DNA of 64,000 bases. Origin: Budorcas taxicolor (Eukaryota; Chordata; Mammalia; Artiodactyla; Bovidae). The translations under genes were made by a program, and so were the position numbers. The notes under the pieces are model-generated. The model had not been told where the DNA came from. It was given only the letters and a program-made list of their open reading frames with translations, and ran no database searches. The stretch is taken from assembly GCF_023091745.1 (NCBI RefSeq), contig NC_068912.1:71659067-71723066 (forward strand). The letters are read 5' to 3'. Below are positions 34,458-46,354 of the stretch, one piece after another (position 1 is the stretch's first letter; each line of letters starts with the position of its first letter).

Positions 34458-34976
34458 CAGTTCAGTTCAGTTCAGTCGCTCAGTTGTGTCTGACTTTTTG
34501 TGACCCCATGCATTGCAGCATGCCAGGCCTCCCTGTCCATCACTAACTCCCGGAGTTCACTCAGACTCACGTCCATCGAGTCAGTGATGCCATCCAGCCA
34601 TCTCATTCTCTGTCGTCCCCTTCTCCTGCTGCCCCCAATCCCTCCCAGCATCAGAGTCTTTTCCAAAGAGTCAACTCTTAGCATGAGGTGGCCAAAGTAC
34701 TGGAATTTCAGCTTCAGCATCATTCCTTCCAAAGAAATCCCAGAGCTGATCTTCTTCAGAATGGACTGGTTGGATCTCCTTGCAGTCCAAGGGACTCTCA
34801 AGAGTCTTCTCCAACACCACAATTCAAAAGCATCAATTCTTCAGTGCTCAGCTTTCTTCACAGTCCAACTCTCACATCCATACATGACTATTGGAAAAAC
34901 CATAGCCTTGACTAAATGGACATTTGTTGGCAAAGTAATGTCTCTGCTTTTCAATATGCTATCTAGGTTGGTCATA
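34458..34976 (-). mobile_element. BovB 3' end, relatively young
   Basis: Starts with four CAGTT units of the 3' tail. A 116-codon minus-strand frame (34472-34822) reads the C-terminus almost intact: RVPWTARRSNQSILKKISS, MLKLKFQYFGHLM, LMLGGIGGSRRRGRQRMRW, DREAWHAAMHGVTKSQTQLS; this Arg-rich tail is probably nucleic-acid-binding. The element ends just past the RT core. The plus-strand 162-codon ORF is its shadow. Confidence 0.96.
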
Positions 34977-36771
34977 ATATGTAAATAGTCAAATATTACC
35001 ATCTGTCTATGGATCATACATTTAACCTTGTAATATATATTTTTATTTTTTATGAGGCAATTTGTCCTATATTTTTAACCTATAAAATATTACAAGCTAA
35101 ATATTGTATCCATTATATACATATAAAGATGAAGTCAGACAGGTCAATTTCCTAGAGAGAACTTCTGTACGGGTTGTTTAAGCTTGTTAAAACAGAAAGG
35201 TTTCTTGTGAAGAGTAAGAGATAAATCTGGAGACATGAATAATGAGGAAAAAAGGGAAGGGGATAGTTAATGGAGTTTCTATCTCAGTGAAAATATTCAA
35301 TAGAGGGTAAATGTCAAATTGAAGATGGATTTACCACAGCAATAATTGAATTTCTCCTTCTGCTTGTCAAGTGCTCAGATCCACTCCCAGAGGAAGCAGA
35401 ATCAGTCAAGAAGTGAATTCCAATCAAAAGAAGTCAAATTAAGTGGCAATATACATAAATAATTTGGATCATGGGGTCTTAATAATAGAATTTAAAACAA
35501 AACACCTTCTACTTCAGATTCAATGCTTTCAAGATTTTTATTTAGGTAGAAGAAACAAGCTCTCTGCTATTTACCTTAAATTTTGAATATTCTGATAGAT
35601 TTGTGATAACTTTATATGCTTATTGATGTGTGTCAGTAATTTTACAGTAATTAGTTAGAACTCTCATGGTTCTGGTCTTGGCAGAGTTGGTAGTATGTAA
35701 GATTAATCAAGATTCTTACCAGGGAATGATTTGGGGCCTCACTGGTAAAAATATCAGTGCAAAAGGGACCAAGACTTTGATTTGATTTCTGTGTGAATCA
35801 GTCAAATTTTGTCTATTTTATTCCACTGCCACATGATTCTAAAACCATCTGGCAAAATATTAGAAAAATAATAAGTGCTTTTGAATTACATAAATTTAAT
35901 CCAATTTGCGATCATCTATATATTTACCTCCCTCTGTAACAGGATCATCAAGAGCTTAGTTGAATTGACAAGTCAATTGAAACCCTTGTCTTTTACATGG
36001 CTATGACATACATGATCTCAGTATCTAAAGAGAACCACATATTTTTTTTTCATTTTATAAGCATCTTATTGTCAACTACAACTGCAAAAGAAAAGAGTGT
36101 AGAAATTGGATCTAGGTCTAATTTTGGGCTTATTAGTTCTCTTATTTTAGAAAAAAAAAAAAATCCATGTTCCTACAATATTGGCTATACAGAGAGAAAA
36201 GTGATAATCTTCAAAGCATGTGACATAAATTTAAAATAATTCCTTTCAGAGTTCTTGTTTAATAATAATTTTATTTCTGAGATAGTCCCCACTGATTCCA
36301 ACATTATTCAAATTGATTAGTTCATTAAAAGGGAATGTTAATGGGAGGGAAGACCTAATTACAAATAAGCCTCAATGCCTACTGTATTGCTATTAGAGCA
36401 AATGTTGAGGTTGAGCCTTAAAGCCCCAGAGTACAATGGTTTTGTATCTACAAAGTATTATTTTCCCAACATTACAAAAAATTAAATCATAGACAAATTA
36501 TTTTCCTTTGAATTTAAAAGATTTTTTCTTCTTCTACTATGGTGTAAGTTTCAAGATCTTTAGCCATAGGATTTTTCCTTTATGTCAGTGACAAGTACAA
36601 CCCAGAAGCTAACGTTAAATTAGATTGTGAAATTATCAGAAAATTGTTAAACTCTTTGCAGTCAATTAATATCTCAGCATGATGTAAAGAAAAGTTATTT
36701 GAGCTTTTGGGGAAAAAAAGATTATGTTTTAAAGCTCAAATTTGTTATATATACATATATATGTAGATATG

Positions 36772-36806
<35 letters not shown>

Positions 36807-36954
36807 TGAGCATAGCTTTGAACATGGTCCTAAACTTCTCTACTTCTCAACTTCATTTTCTGTAACACTGCACTAGTAATATTTTATAGAGTTGTTCCAG
36901 GTACTATAGAAAAGTATAGTGCAGTAAAAGAATTGACTACATGGTACATGTGGT
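34977..36954. other. Single-copy-looking DNA
   Basis: About 2 kb with no recognised repeat except the TA microsatellite listed separately. The 80-codon ORF at 35997-36239 has no known motif. Confidence 0.45.
36746..36807. repeat. (TA)n microsatellite
   Basis: About 60 bases of TA repeat interrupted by ACA and GTAGA units. Confidence 0.9.
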
Positions 36955-37226
36955 TTTCAGAATTCATCATAACTTTAATAAGTATTTACCAAGCAATTAG
37001 ATATTCCAGCCATTAAATTTGGAGTTTATATTAATGAAAAAACAAAGTCCTTATGCTAAAGAAGTTCATATTCTAATAGTTCATAGAATGAAAAATCAAA
37101 ATGACAAGTAAAAATATGCAATATGAAATGTTTTTTGAGGACTACGGAAGAAATAAATTAGCAGAGAGGTCAAGAAGTACCAGCTTGAAGAGAGGGAAGG
37201 TAATATTTGAATACGGATGTGAAGGA
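36955..37226 (-). mobile_element. L2 LINE 3' end remnant
   Basis: Reverse of the L2 3' UTR: AAAACAAAGTCCTTATGCTAA (37039-37059), GTTCATATTCTAATAGTTCAT. Continues on the other side of a SINE at 37391. Confidence 0.6.
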
Positions 37227-37390
37227 GACATTGGAGATGTGGGTTCAGTCCTTGGGTCAGGAAGATCCCTTGGAGGAGGGCATGGTACCTACTCAACTAT
37301 TCTTGCCTGGAGAATCCCCATAGACAGAGGAGACTGGTAGGCCACAATCAACGGGCTCACAAAGAGTCGGACACAACTGAAGTGACTTAG
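37227..37390 (+). mobile_element. Bov-tA SINE, 5'-truncated
   Basis: Second half of the tRNA-like head plus A body, inserted in an L2 relic. Possible target duplication ATGTGAAGGA (37217) / ATGTGAAAGA (37392). Confidence 0.9.
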
Positions 37391-37745
37391 CATGTGAAAG
37401 ATTTAAGGGAGTGAGAGAATGTGATGTTTCCTGACAGAGGGATTAGCAAACACAGTATCGCTGAGGCAGAAGCATAATTTGTGTATTTAAGGAACAAAGG
37501 AGAGGCCAGAGCAGGAACATGCAATGAAAGAAGAGGTAAAAGAGGCAACATAATTATGTAATATAAACCACTTTAAGGGTTTAGGGTATAACTCTGAGAT
37601 GAAAACTTATTGGAAGGAATACGAAGAGGAGTGCCACAACCATTTTGAAATTTTAAAAAGATAATTATGGCTGCTGAATTGAGAACTGACATACAGAGGC
37701 AAACGCAAAAGCAGTTAGACTTGTCAGGGGATGAATGTCCCTTAT
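37391..37745 (-). mobile_element. L2 LINE remnant, continuation
   Basis: Blocks around GACAGAGGGATTAGCAAACA (37433-37452) and TAATTATGGCTGCTGAATTGA (37662-37682) match successive parts of the L2 C-terminal coding region and 3' UTR in reverse. Ancient and non-coding. Confidence 0.7.
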
Positions 37746-38451
37746 CTTGATGATTTACTGTTTTGGAAATTCATTATTATTTTGCCAAACTGAATACATT
37801 AGGGACGGTAGAGCATGGCAGAAACCCACGTGCACATACAGCATCTCCTTTCTCTATTGCCGCAGTGTAAGTCCAAGTCTTACAACACTTAATTCAGCAA
37901 TTGTTTACTGACTGTCAGCCTTTGAACTATGTTACTTGATTGAGTAGTGCTGTTGAAAGAACTGACTGTCCAAGAAAGTTTTTCTACTTAAAATGCCTGT
38001 AGTCTCATTCAAGTTAACAAACATTACTGAATGCCTAATAAGAGTAGATATCTGTGTTCAACAGCAGGGGAGATGCAAAGGGCATGTTCTCTGCCCTCAA
38101 GCAGCCATCTAAAATGTTTATGAAAAGGAGGTAGCATGAAAAATATTCCTTAATACAATATTAATTTAGAAGTTGTACATGGAGCATAGCAACTATGAAA
38201 AAAATTCTTTAGGAAAAAAAAAATGGAGGGAGGGAAAAAAGCCAGAATGATAATGCTATATTTGAGTAATGGGAAAATGAAACTGTTGGTGGACTTTTTA
38301 ATTTTTATTTGTATTTGAAAATATCTTAAAAATGTCACTGTCCAAATGTTATTAAATGAAGTTGCATTCACAGTGGAAAATATGCTGAATTAGGTTACTT
38401 AGACAAAATTTTCTGATGGAAAAACATAAAGTTTAGTACACATTACTAAAT
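37746..38451. other. Mostly single-copy; possible MIR/L2 end at 38010-38120
   Basis: ATGTTCTCTGCCCTCAAGCAG (38083-38103) recalls the MIR/L2-type CTGCCCTCAAGGAGCT block. Otherwise nothing recognised. Confidence 0.4.
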
Positions 38452-38822
38452 TGATGGCTTTGAATTGTGGTACTGGAAAAGACTCTTGAGAGTGCCTTGG
38501 ACAGCAAGGAGATCAAACCAGTCAATCCTAAGGAAAATCAACATTGAACATTCAACATAAAGATCGATGCTGAAGCTGAAGCTCCAATACTTTGGCCAAC
38601 AGATGCAAAGAGCCGATTAGTTGGAAAAGATCCTGAGGCTGGGAAAGATTGAAGGCAGGAGGAGAAGGAGGTGACAGAGAATGAGATGCTTCCAATGACA
38701 TCATAGACTCAATGGACATGAGTTTAAGAAAACTCCAGGAAATGGTAAAGGACTGGGAAGCTTGGCATGTTGTAGTCCATGGGATTGCAAAGAGTCAGAC
38801 ATGACTAAATGACAGAACAACA
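38452..38822 (+). mobile_element. BovB 3' end
   Basis: From the RIDAFELWCW-like segment to a degraded 3' tail. Frame broken; diverged subtype with an ATCAAACCAGTCAATCC stretch like several other older copies here. Confidence 0.92.
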
Positions 38823-39351
38823 CATATTATAAAATGCATTTTCTAAGAACTTTTAAATATGCTACCAGGGAAATATATGATGGAAAGTAGAAAACTAGAA
38901 AGCTTACTTAGTATTGAAAGCAAACGAGCAAATTATTTTTTTGACCTACAAAAATTTTCTATTTCTGGAAATATGGAAAGACCTATAATTTAAAAAAAGG
39001 ATAGTATTGAAATTCCAGCAGCTTTTAAGTTAATGGATCTAACAGGAGACTCTCCCCACATTCACTTGGAGTTTCAAAGGGAAAGACACTTGATAAAATT
39101 TTATTCAAATCATTCCAAGGGCAAGGCATTGAAGGTTGTTTTGGCAATAGAGAGCAAAGAGAGAAAACATACAAGCATCTCAGATATTAGAATTATCTGA
39201 AATAAACATAAAATGTCTGTTTATTTGGCTAATGAGATTATATATTGATAATATTTAGAAGTAGAGGTGAGTCTTCTGTAAAATGAATAAAGCTTAAGTT
39301 TTAGTACCACTCAGTTCCTTTAAAGTCTTAGTACCTAATTGTTTCATCCTA
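38823..39351. other. Single-copy-looking DNA
   Basis: No family or coding signal recognised. Confidence 0.4.
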
Positions 39352-39372
39352 TTTTTTTTTTTTTTTTTTTTA

Positions 39373-39571
39373 GGGCTTCCCTGGTAGCTGAACATTAAAG
39401 AATCCATCTGCCAATGCAGGAATACCTGGGTCAGGATGATGCCCTGGAGAAGGAAATGGCACACTACACCAGTAACCTTGCCTTGGAAAACCCATGGACA
39501 GAGGGCCCTGGTAGGTTATAGTACATGGGGTCACAAAGAGTCAGACATGCCTTTTGACTGAACAACAACAA
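39373..39571 (+). mobile_element. Bov-tA SINE preceded by a T-run
   Basis: Head begins GGGCTTCCCTGG; body ends in an (AAC)n tail. A T-run at 39352-39371 lies directly upstream, possibly the target or another element's reversed tail. Confidence 0.94.
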
Positions 39572-39744
39572 CTATATAACATAAAATTTACTATTTAAGT
39601 ATTACTAAATGTAAAGTTCTATGAGATTAAGTACATTCACAATGTGGAGCAAGCTCTGTATCTAACTTAATAATCATAGTTTTATTACACTTTCATACAG
39701 GTGTCTCTCTAAATTGTATACATATCAAGCCTCAAAAAACTTGA
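39572..39744. other. Short single-copy spacer
   Basis: Nothing recognised. Confidence 0.4.
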
Positions 39745-41612
39745 ATAGCTGTGAAAAGAAGGGAAGTGAAAAGTAAAGGAGAAAAGGCAAGATATACCCA
39801 TTTAAATGCAAAGTTCCAAAGAATAGCAAGGAGAGATAAGAAAGCCTTCCTCAGTGATCAAAGCAAAGAAATAGAGGAAAACAATAGAATAGGAAAGACT
39901 AGAGATCTCTTCAAGAAACTTAGAGAAACCAAGGGAATACTTCATGTAAAGATGAGCTCAATAAAGGACAGAAATGGTAAGGACCTAACAGAAGCAAAAG
40001 ATATTAAGAAGAGGTGGCAAGAATACACAGAAGAACTGTACAAAAAAGATCTTCATGACCCAGATAATCACGATGGTGTGATCCCTCATCTAGAGCCAGA
40101 CATCCTGGAATGTGGAGTCAAGTGAACCTTAGGAAGCATCACTACAAACAAAGCTAGTGGAGGTGATGGAATTCCAGTTGATCTATTTCAAATCCTGGAA
40201 GATGATGCTGTAAAAATGCTGCACTCAATATACCAGCAAATTTGGAAAACTCAGCAGTGGCCACAGGATTGGAAAATATCAGTTTTCATTCCAATCCCAA
40301 AGAAAGGCAATGCCAAAGAATGCTCAAACAATTGCACTCATCTCACATGCTCGTAAAGCGATGCTTAAAATTCTCCAAGCCAGGCCTCAGCAATATGTGA
40401 ACCATGAACTTCCAGATGTTCAAGCTGGTTTTAGAAAAGGCAGAGGAATCAGAGGTCAAATTGCCAACATCCACTGGATCACTGAAAAAGCAAGAGAGTT
40501 CCAGGAAAACATCTATTTCTGCTTTATTGACTATGCCAAAGCCTTTGACTGTGTGGATCACAATTAACTCTGGAAAACTCTGAAAGAGATGGGAATACCA
40601 GACCACCTGACCTGCCTCTTGAGAAACCTATATGCAGGTCAGGAAGCAACAGTTAGAACTGGACATGGAATAACAGACTAGCTCCAAATAAGAAAAGGAG
40701 TATGCCAAGGCTGTACATTGTCACCCTGCTTATTTAACTTATATGCAGAGTACATCGTGAGAAAATCTGGGCTGGATGAAGCACAAGCTGGAATCAAAAT
40801 TGCCAGGAGAAATATCAGTAACCTCGGACATGAAGATGACACCACCCTTATGGCAGAAAATGAAGAAGAACTAATAGGCCTCTTGCTGAAAGTGAAAGAG
40901 GAGAGTGAAAAAGTTGACTTAAAGCTCAACATTCAGAAAACTAAGATCATGGCATACAGTCCCATCCCTTCATGACAAATAGATAGGGAAACAGTGGAAA
41001 CAGTGGCTGACTTTATTTTGGGGGGCTCCAAAATCACTGTAGATGGTGATTGCAGCCATGAAATTAAAAGACACTTACTCCTTGGAAGGAAAGTTATGAC
41101 CAACCTAGACAGTATATTAAAAAGTAGAGACATTGCTTTGTCACCAAGGTCTGTCTAGTTAAGGCCATGGTTTTTCCAGTGGTCATGTATGGATGTGAGA
41201 TTTGGACTATAAAGAAAGCAGAGTGCTGAAGAATTGATGCTTTTGAATTGTGGTTTGGAGAAGACTCTTGAGAGTCACTTGGACTGGAAGGAGATCCAAT
41301 CAGTCCATCCTAAAGGAGATAAATTCTGGGTGTTCATTGGAAGGACTGATGCTGAAGCTGAAACTCCGATACTTTGACCACCTGATGTGAAGAAGGACCC
41401 TGATGTGGGAAGATTGAGAGCAAGAGGAGAAGGGGATGACAGAGGATGAGAGGGTTGGATGGCATCACCGACTGAACGGATATGGGTTTGGGTGCACTCT
41501 GGGAGTTGGTGACGGACAGGGAGTCCTGACGTCCTGCGGTTCATGGGGTTGCAAAGAGTCAGACACAACTGAGCGACTGAACTGAACTGAACTGAACTGA
41601 GCTGCACATGGA
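39745..41612 (+). mobile_element. BovB, long copy covering most of the RT
   Basis: Includes the linker after the endonuclease, the full RT and the C-terminus, ending in a GAACT-repeat tail (about 41577-41602). The endonuclease and 5' UTR are missing. This and 46355-48247 are the longest BovB copies in the window, lie in the same orientation, and are mutated at different sites, so they are independent insertions rather than a recent duplication. Confidence 0.96.
39751..41160 (+). pseudogene. BovB reverse transcriptase pseudogene
   Basis: The open pieces are 39751-40125 (124 codons: YTHLNAKFQRIARRDKKAFL, EDIKKRW-like linker), 40310-40567 (motif A FIDYAKAFDCVDHN) and 40718-40975 (LSPCLFNLYAEYIV). 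Breaks: TGA at 40123-40125 where the family has Trp, TAA at 40565-40567 just after motif A, TAG near 40679, and a TGA ending the 40718-40975 frame. The active-site box reads HEDD (40829-40840) instead of YADD. BovB RT copies its own RNA, and in ruminants probably Bov-tA RNA, at the target nick; this copy cannot do so. Confidence 0.93.
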
Positions 41613-41811
41613 AGAGGAAATTTTAAAAAGCGATCTAGATTTGAAAATATAGCAGAAAGAAGATTTCAGAAAATGCTGAAATAACAGAAAAATGAACAAA
41701 AGCTCTTATTCTAGAAATCTATACTTAGTAAAATACTATTCAAATATGATGTCTATAAAATAATGGAACTGATTTGTATCTTGAGTGTACTGGTGTTTAC
41801 ATATACTCACT

Positions 41812-42105
41812 GATGCTGAAGCTGAAACTTTAGTACTTTGGCCAGCTGATGCAAAGAACTGACTCCTTTGAAAAGACCATGATGCTGGGAATGATTGAAG
41901 GCGGGAGGAGAAGGGGATGGCAGAGGATGAGATGGTTGGATGACATCACTGACTCAATGAACATGAGTTTGAGTAAGCTCTGGGAGTAGGTGATGGATAG
42001 GGAAGCGGTGATGGACAGGGAGGCCTCACGTGCTGCAGTTCATTGGGTCATGTTGGACAAAGAGTTGGACATGAATAAGTGATTGAACAACTGAACTGAA
42101 CACAC
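41812..42105 (+). mobile_element. BovB 3' end fragment with internal duplication
   Basis: Starts at GATGCTGAAGCTGAAAC and ends at a short GAACT tail. Inside, GGTGATGGA-(T/C)AGGGA is repeated (41989-42003 and 42007-42021), lengthening this copy relative to others. Confidence 0.9.
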
Positions 42106-42124
42106 TCATTAAAACTCATAGGGC

Positions 42125-42626
42125 TTAACACCAAAAGAAAAGAAAAACATTCCTACTGGGGGATATTTTTAAAAAGTCAAACAAAAAGTGCAATACAAAC
42201 AAAAAAGTATGCCAAAATAAACTTTTCAGACATACAAATGCTGAAGAAATTCATCACAAGAATCCCTCCTAGCAATGGAGAAACAGACATAGAGAACAGA
42301 CCTATGGACGTGGGGGGAAGGGAGAAGGGAGATAGTGAGATGTGTGGAGAGAGTAACATGAGAACTTACATTACCATATGTAAAATAGATAGCCAATGGA
42401 AATTTTCTATATGACTCAGGGAACTCAAACAGGGGCTCTGTGATAGTCTAGGAGGGTGGGTTGGGGAGGGAGATGGGAAGCATCTTTGGGAGGGAGGGGA
42501 CATGGATGTACCTATGGCTGATTCTTGTTGATGTTTGACAGAAAACAAAACAAAAAAATTCTGTAAAGCAATTATCTTTCAATTAAAATGTAAGTAAAGT
42601 GGCAAAAAAAAAAAAAAAAAAAAAAG
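42125..42626 (+). mobile_element. Ruminant L1 3' UTR with poly(A)
   Basis: GTGGAGAGAGTAACATGAGAA (42343-42363), GACTCAGGGAACTCAAAC (42413-42430) and CTGTAAAGCAATTATC (42561-42576) match a ruminant L1 3' UTR type different from that of the element at 20590. Ends in an A22 run (42604-42625). No ORF2 sequence attached: strong 5' truncation. Confidence 0.85.
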
Positions 42627-43011
42627 AATACCTGCATTACAAGAAATGATTAAAATAAATGCCTGAGGCAGGAAAACAACAACAACAACAACTATGAGCT
42701 AGAAATCTGGATATAGATAAAAGAAGTAAAGAGCACTTTAGAACAGAATCTTATTTAGCCTAAAAATAAATGAGCTATCAAGCTAGGAAAAGACATAGAG
42801 AAATTATGAATGTATATGAACTAGAGGAAGTGAACTTGAAAAGACTATATAATATATGATTCCAACTATATGACATTCTGGAAAAAGCCACAATATGGAG
42901 ACAATAAAAATATTAGTGGTTGCCAGGTGTTGGGGGTAGATGGGGAAGGATGGTTTTGCAAAGGAGAAAGGATTTTTAAGGCAATTAAACTATTCTCTAT
43001 GATACTACAAG
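42627..43011 (+). mobile_element. Older L1 3' UTR
   Basis: The block ACTATATAATATATGATTCC (42844-42863) to ATTAGTGGTTGCCAGGTGTTGG (42912-42933) follows the L1M 3' UTR. An (AAC)n run lies at 42672-42692. Confidence 0.65.
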
Positions 43012-43473
43012 GGAGTTCCAGAAAAACATCTATTTCTGCTTCATTGACTATGCTTAAGCCTTTGATTGTGTGGATCACAACAAACTGGAAAATTTCTAAA
43101 GAGGTGTAGATACCAGACCACCTCACCTATCTCCTGAGAAACCTGTATGTGGGTCAAATAGTAACAGAATTGGACATGGACCAATGGACTGGTTCAAAAT
43201 TGGGAAAGGAGAATGACAAGGCTATATATTGTCACCCTGTTTATTTAACTTATATGCAGAGTATGTTATGCAAAATGCTGGGCTGGATAAATCACAAGCT
43301 GGAATCAAGATTGCTGGGAGAAATGTCAACAACCTCAGACATGCAGATGATATCACCTTAATGGCAGAAAGCTGAAGAACTAAAGATCCTTTTAATGAGG
43401 AAAAAGAGGAGAGTGAAAAGGGTGTTTTAAACTCAGGATTTAAAAAACGAAGATCAAGGCTTCTGGTCACATT
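43012..43473 (+). mobile_element. BovB RT fragment lacking its 3' end
   Basis: Covers RT motif A (FIDYA-stop-AFDCVDHN) to just past the active site, here HADD (about 43340-43351). It stops at TCTGGTCACAT where a Bov-tA starts, and no BovB sequence follows on the other side, so its 3' half is missing. Target-primed elements normally keep the 3' end, so this implies a later deletion or rearrangement. Confidence 0.92.
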
Positions 43474-43676
43474 GTGCTATCTCTTCAGGTGTGTCCAACC
43501 CTTCATGACCCTATGGACTGTAGCCCACCAGGTTTCTCTGCCCATGGAATTCTCCAGGCAAGCATATTGGAGTAGGTAGCCATTTCCTTTTTCAGGAGAT
43601 CTTCCCAACCTGCAGGTCAAACCCAGGTCTCCCACATTGTGGACGACTCTGTACCATCTGAGCCACCAGGGAAGCC
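43474..43676 (-). mobile_element. Bov-tA SINE at a BovB/L1 breakpoint
   Basis: Head at the right, ending in the reverse of GGCTTCCCTGGTGGCTC. Left neighbour is BovB, right neighbour begins with an L1-like ATTCTGAACTTTATATGG, so the flanks do not form one interrupted element. Confidence 0.94.
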
Positions 43677-44465
43677 AACAAATCAATTCTGAACTTTATA
43701 TGGAGATGTAAAAGACCTAGAATTTCCATTTCCTTTTTGTGGTGAGTACATTTGAGATTCACCCTCTGAGCAAGTTCCAAGTATATAAAACAGTATTTTT
43801 ATTTATTTCCACAATTCTGTGTATTAGATTTCCACAGTTTTTTTGTCTTCTCTCTGGAAGTTTGTACACTTTGATCAACTCTCTCCATTTTCTCACACCC
43901 CTATACCTGGTAACCACCACTCTATTCTCCATCTCTATAAGCTTGGCTTTCTTTGATTCCACATATAAAAAATATACTATATTTGTCTTTCTATGTCTCA
44001 CTTATCTCACTTAGGTCCTGAAGGTCCATCTAGGTTTTTGCAATAGCATGATTCCCTCTCTTATGACTGAATAATATTCCACTGTGTGTATATTTCTATG
44101 TGCAAAACATCTTTATCCATTCTCCTTTAAAGGACACAGATATATATATATATATATGTATGTATGTATTTTGGCTATTGTAAATAATGCTGCAATAAAC
44201 ATGAAAGTGCAGATATCTCTTCAATATTCTATTTTAATTTCCTTTGGACTAAGGTTCTTTCTTCTCTACCTTCTCCCCAACTTTTGTTATTTGTGGTCTT
44301 TTGGAAGATAGTCATTCTGCAACACATGAGGTATTAGCTCATTGTTTTGATTTGCATTTCCCTTATAATTTCATGTGATTGTTGGCTATCTGCTTGTCTT
44401 CATTGGAAAGATGTGTTTTCAGGTCTTTTACCCATTTTCAATGAGGTTGCTTATCTGGGTTATTC
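43677..44465 (-). mobile_element. Old L1 3' end region
   Basis: 43735-44465 reads as L1 3' UTR and ORF2 tail on the minus strand (ATGACTGAATAATATTCCACTG at 44062-44083, then the ORF2-tail AACATGAAAGTGCAGATATC). The first 50 bases (43680-43730) instead match plus-strand L1 ORF2, a separate scrap. A TA/TG microsatellite occupies 44140-44170. Confidence 0.75.
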
Positions 44466-45084
44466 CAAAGTTTCTCTCTTGTAAATCATTTATTCTTTCT
44501 TCTATTTGATCTACTCTGCTTTTTTAGAGAACGTCTTCTATTTATTGTTTTCTATCATTTTTCATTTCATTCACTGACTTCTTCAGCCATAAAATTTTAG
44601 TTTAGTTCTCTGGAAACTTGAGCTTCCACCAAGTCTCTTTTTGTTGGTGACTTCCCATGTTGCTGTTCTCCAGGTGTACCCACCGAGAGGGGCTATAGTG
44701 AATTCATAAGCTACTACTAGATTCACTGCTGGTAATAGGGTCTGTGTGCTATTTCCTGATGCACTGGTGGGCAAGACCCTCTTCTGTCCCTCAGTGTATT
44801 GTGCTACATTGTACAAATCCTACAGAGGCATTTTCTTTTCCTTACAGATGCATGCCAAATCTATGTTGTTGGGATTGGAAACAAACAAGACATATCTTAT
44901 GCTGCCATGATGCTATCATAGTTTTTATATTTAAATGTATATAAACCATAAAAAATTTCTTAGTTTTCAAACAGAATTTTAATGAAATTCAACTTATGCA
45001 TTTTTTGGCTAAATGAATTTTCTTCCCAAAGATTGACTTAAGTTCTAATGTTATTATGCTTTTTCTTAAAAACAAACATATGGT
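44466..45084. other. Unassigned; faint old-L1 similarity at 44480-44610
   Basis: 44480-44610 loosely resembles antisense L1 ORF1. The rest (44640-45080) is not recognised; the small ORFs at 44583-44816 and 44744-44944 have no known motif. Confidence 0.35.
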
Positions 45085-45180
45085 AGGGTAAAAAGAGCAC
45101 AGATTTTATAATTATAGGAATGATGATTCAAATCTTGATTCTTCTGATTATTATTTGCTATAATATAAGCCAAAAGCTTA
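45085..45180 (+). mobile_element. MIR SINE 5' part
   Basis: AAAAAGAGCACAGATTTTATAA (45090-45111) and GATTCAAATCTTGATTCTTC (45126-45145) parallel the MIR tRNA-like head (GAGCACGGGCTCTGGAG ... GGTTCAAATCC). Confidence 0.65.
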
Positions 45181-45350
45181 TTATTGTGTTTGAAGACACA
45201 CACAATTTAGATTTAGAATTATTAAATACCTGATTCACATACACTAATAAGAATTGACAACTAATAAAACCAGAAATGGCTTATTCCTCACTACATAAAC
45301 ATTCAATCTTTGTTTTTAACAATTAGAGCAAACAAATAAAAAAAAAAAGC

Positions 45351-45531
45351 TGATTCTCAAAGGCTGGTCCTGAAAAATCAAGATCAGATTCATCTATAAA
45401 CTTAGAAATGTAAATTCTCTAGCCCAACTCAAACTTACCATGCCAGAAAGTATGAAATTGGGACCCAGCAGACGGTGTTTAAACAAACCATCCAAATGAT
45501 AATGAAACACACTCAAGTTTAAGAACTATTG
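45351..45531. mobile_element. MER5-type hAT MITE
   Basis: Starts GATTCTCAAAGGCTGGTCC and ends CTCAAGTTTAAGAACTATTG, the paired termini of the MER5A/B Charlie-derived MITE, with the internal AGAAATGTAAATTCTCTAGCCC (45405-45426) block. Near full length for the family; no transposase, so it was moved in trans. Confidence 0.78.
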
Positions 45532-46134
45532 AATTAGGGTACGAAGTGACTGTGCAAGCTAACAATAACAACAAAAAAGTCAAGCATTATCTTACTTGGA
45601 GGATTCGATTAGAGTTGCTTTCTTTGCATTCAGTCACCACTTACTTCAAGAGAAAATATCCATTGATCTTTACTCATAGATGTCATTTACTTTAAGGAGA
45701 ACGAGGAGATTGGAGTAATTTTATGACTTATTGTGAAAGAATTTGTAGCCATCTCAGTGCACTCAAAAGAGACTCAAGCAGACATTCTTTGCATATTTTT
45801 ATGGTAGGCTGAAATTTTCTACAGTAACTGGAGTTCTGGGCATCTGAGACACATTTGCATCCTGTTGGTTTAGTATTGTATCATCCTTATTAGTTCATTA
45901 ACCCAAAATATGTTACTTGTTTAAAAATTGTGTTTTATTTAAACATGTTTAAAATTTCAGGTTACTTATATCAAAATAACCTACACAATGCAGACTTATT
46001 GAGAAAATTATTCTGTCTTTGGGCAAGATAGCACAGTGTACAGCAAGTACATTTAAAAATGTAAGGGGAAAATATGCTTAACAGTGTAGTAGGCCACTTA
46101 ACATATTATAGCAAACACCTGAAAGGAGACATCC
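45532..46134. other. Single-copy-looking DNA
   Basis: No family or coding signal recognised. Confidence 0.4.
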
Positions 46135-46330
46135 TCTACATGACTTATAAATTCCAGCTCTATAGTGTCTTTCCAAATTGGGCAGATTAGTGAAGGTAAT
46201 ATCTCTGCCTCCTCATCTGCTAAATGGAACTATTAGTAGTCAGGTTAACTTTTTTATAGGGTTGTTGTATGAATTTAATCAGATAAGAGACATAAAGTGC
46301 TGGAGACATGGTAAATTAGAAATGATTGAT
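46135..46330 (+). mobile_element. MIR SINE remnant
   Basis: CTGCCTCCTCATCTGCTAAATG (46206-46227) and GGGTTGTTGTATGAATTTAA (46260-46279) match the MIR core and tail clearly. Confidence 0.8.
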
Positions 46331-46354
46331 GACCAGTATCAGGCCTAACATCCT

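Noticed and set aside
34500..34988. 162-codon plus-strand ORF with repeated similar ORFs elsewhere (17653, 33390, 61126)
   Set aside because: All are antisense readings of the BovB C-terminus. Their similarity reflects the shared repeat, not a gene family.
36746..36807. TA-rich tract as a replication origin or promoter
   Set aside because: It is a plain TA microsatellite with no accompanying promoter or origin motif.
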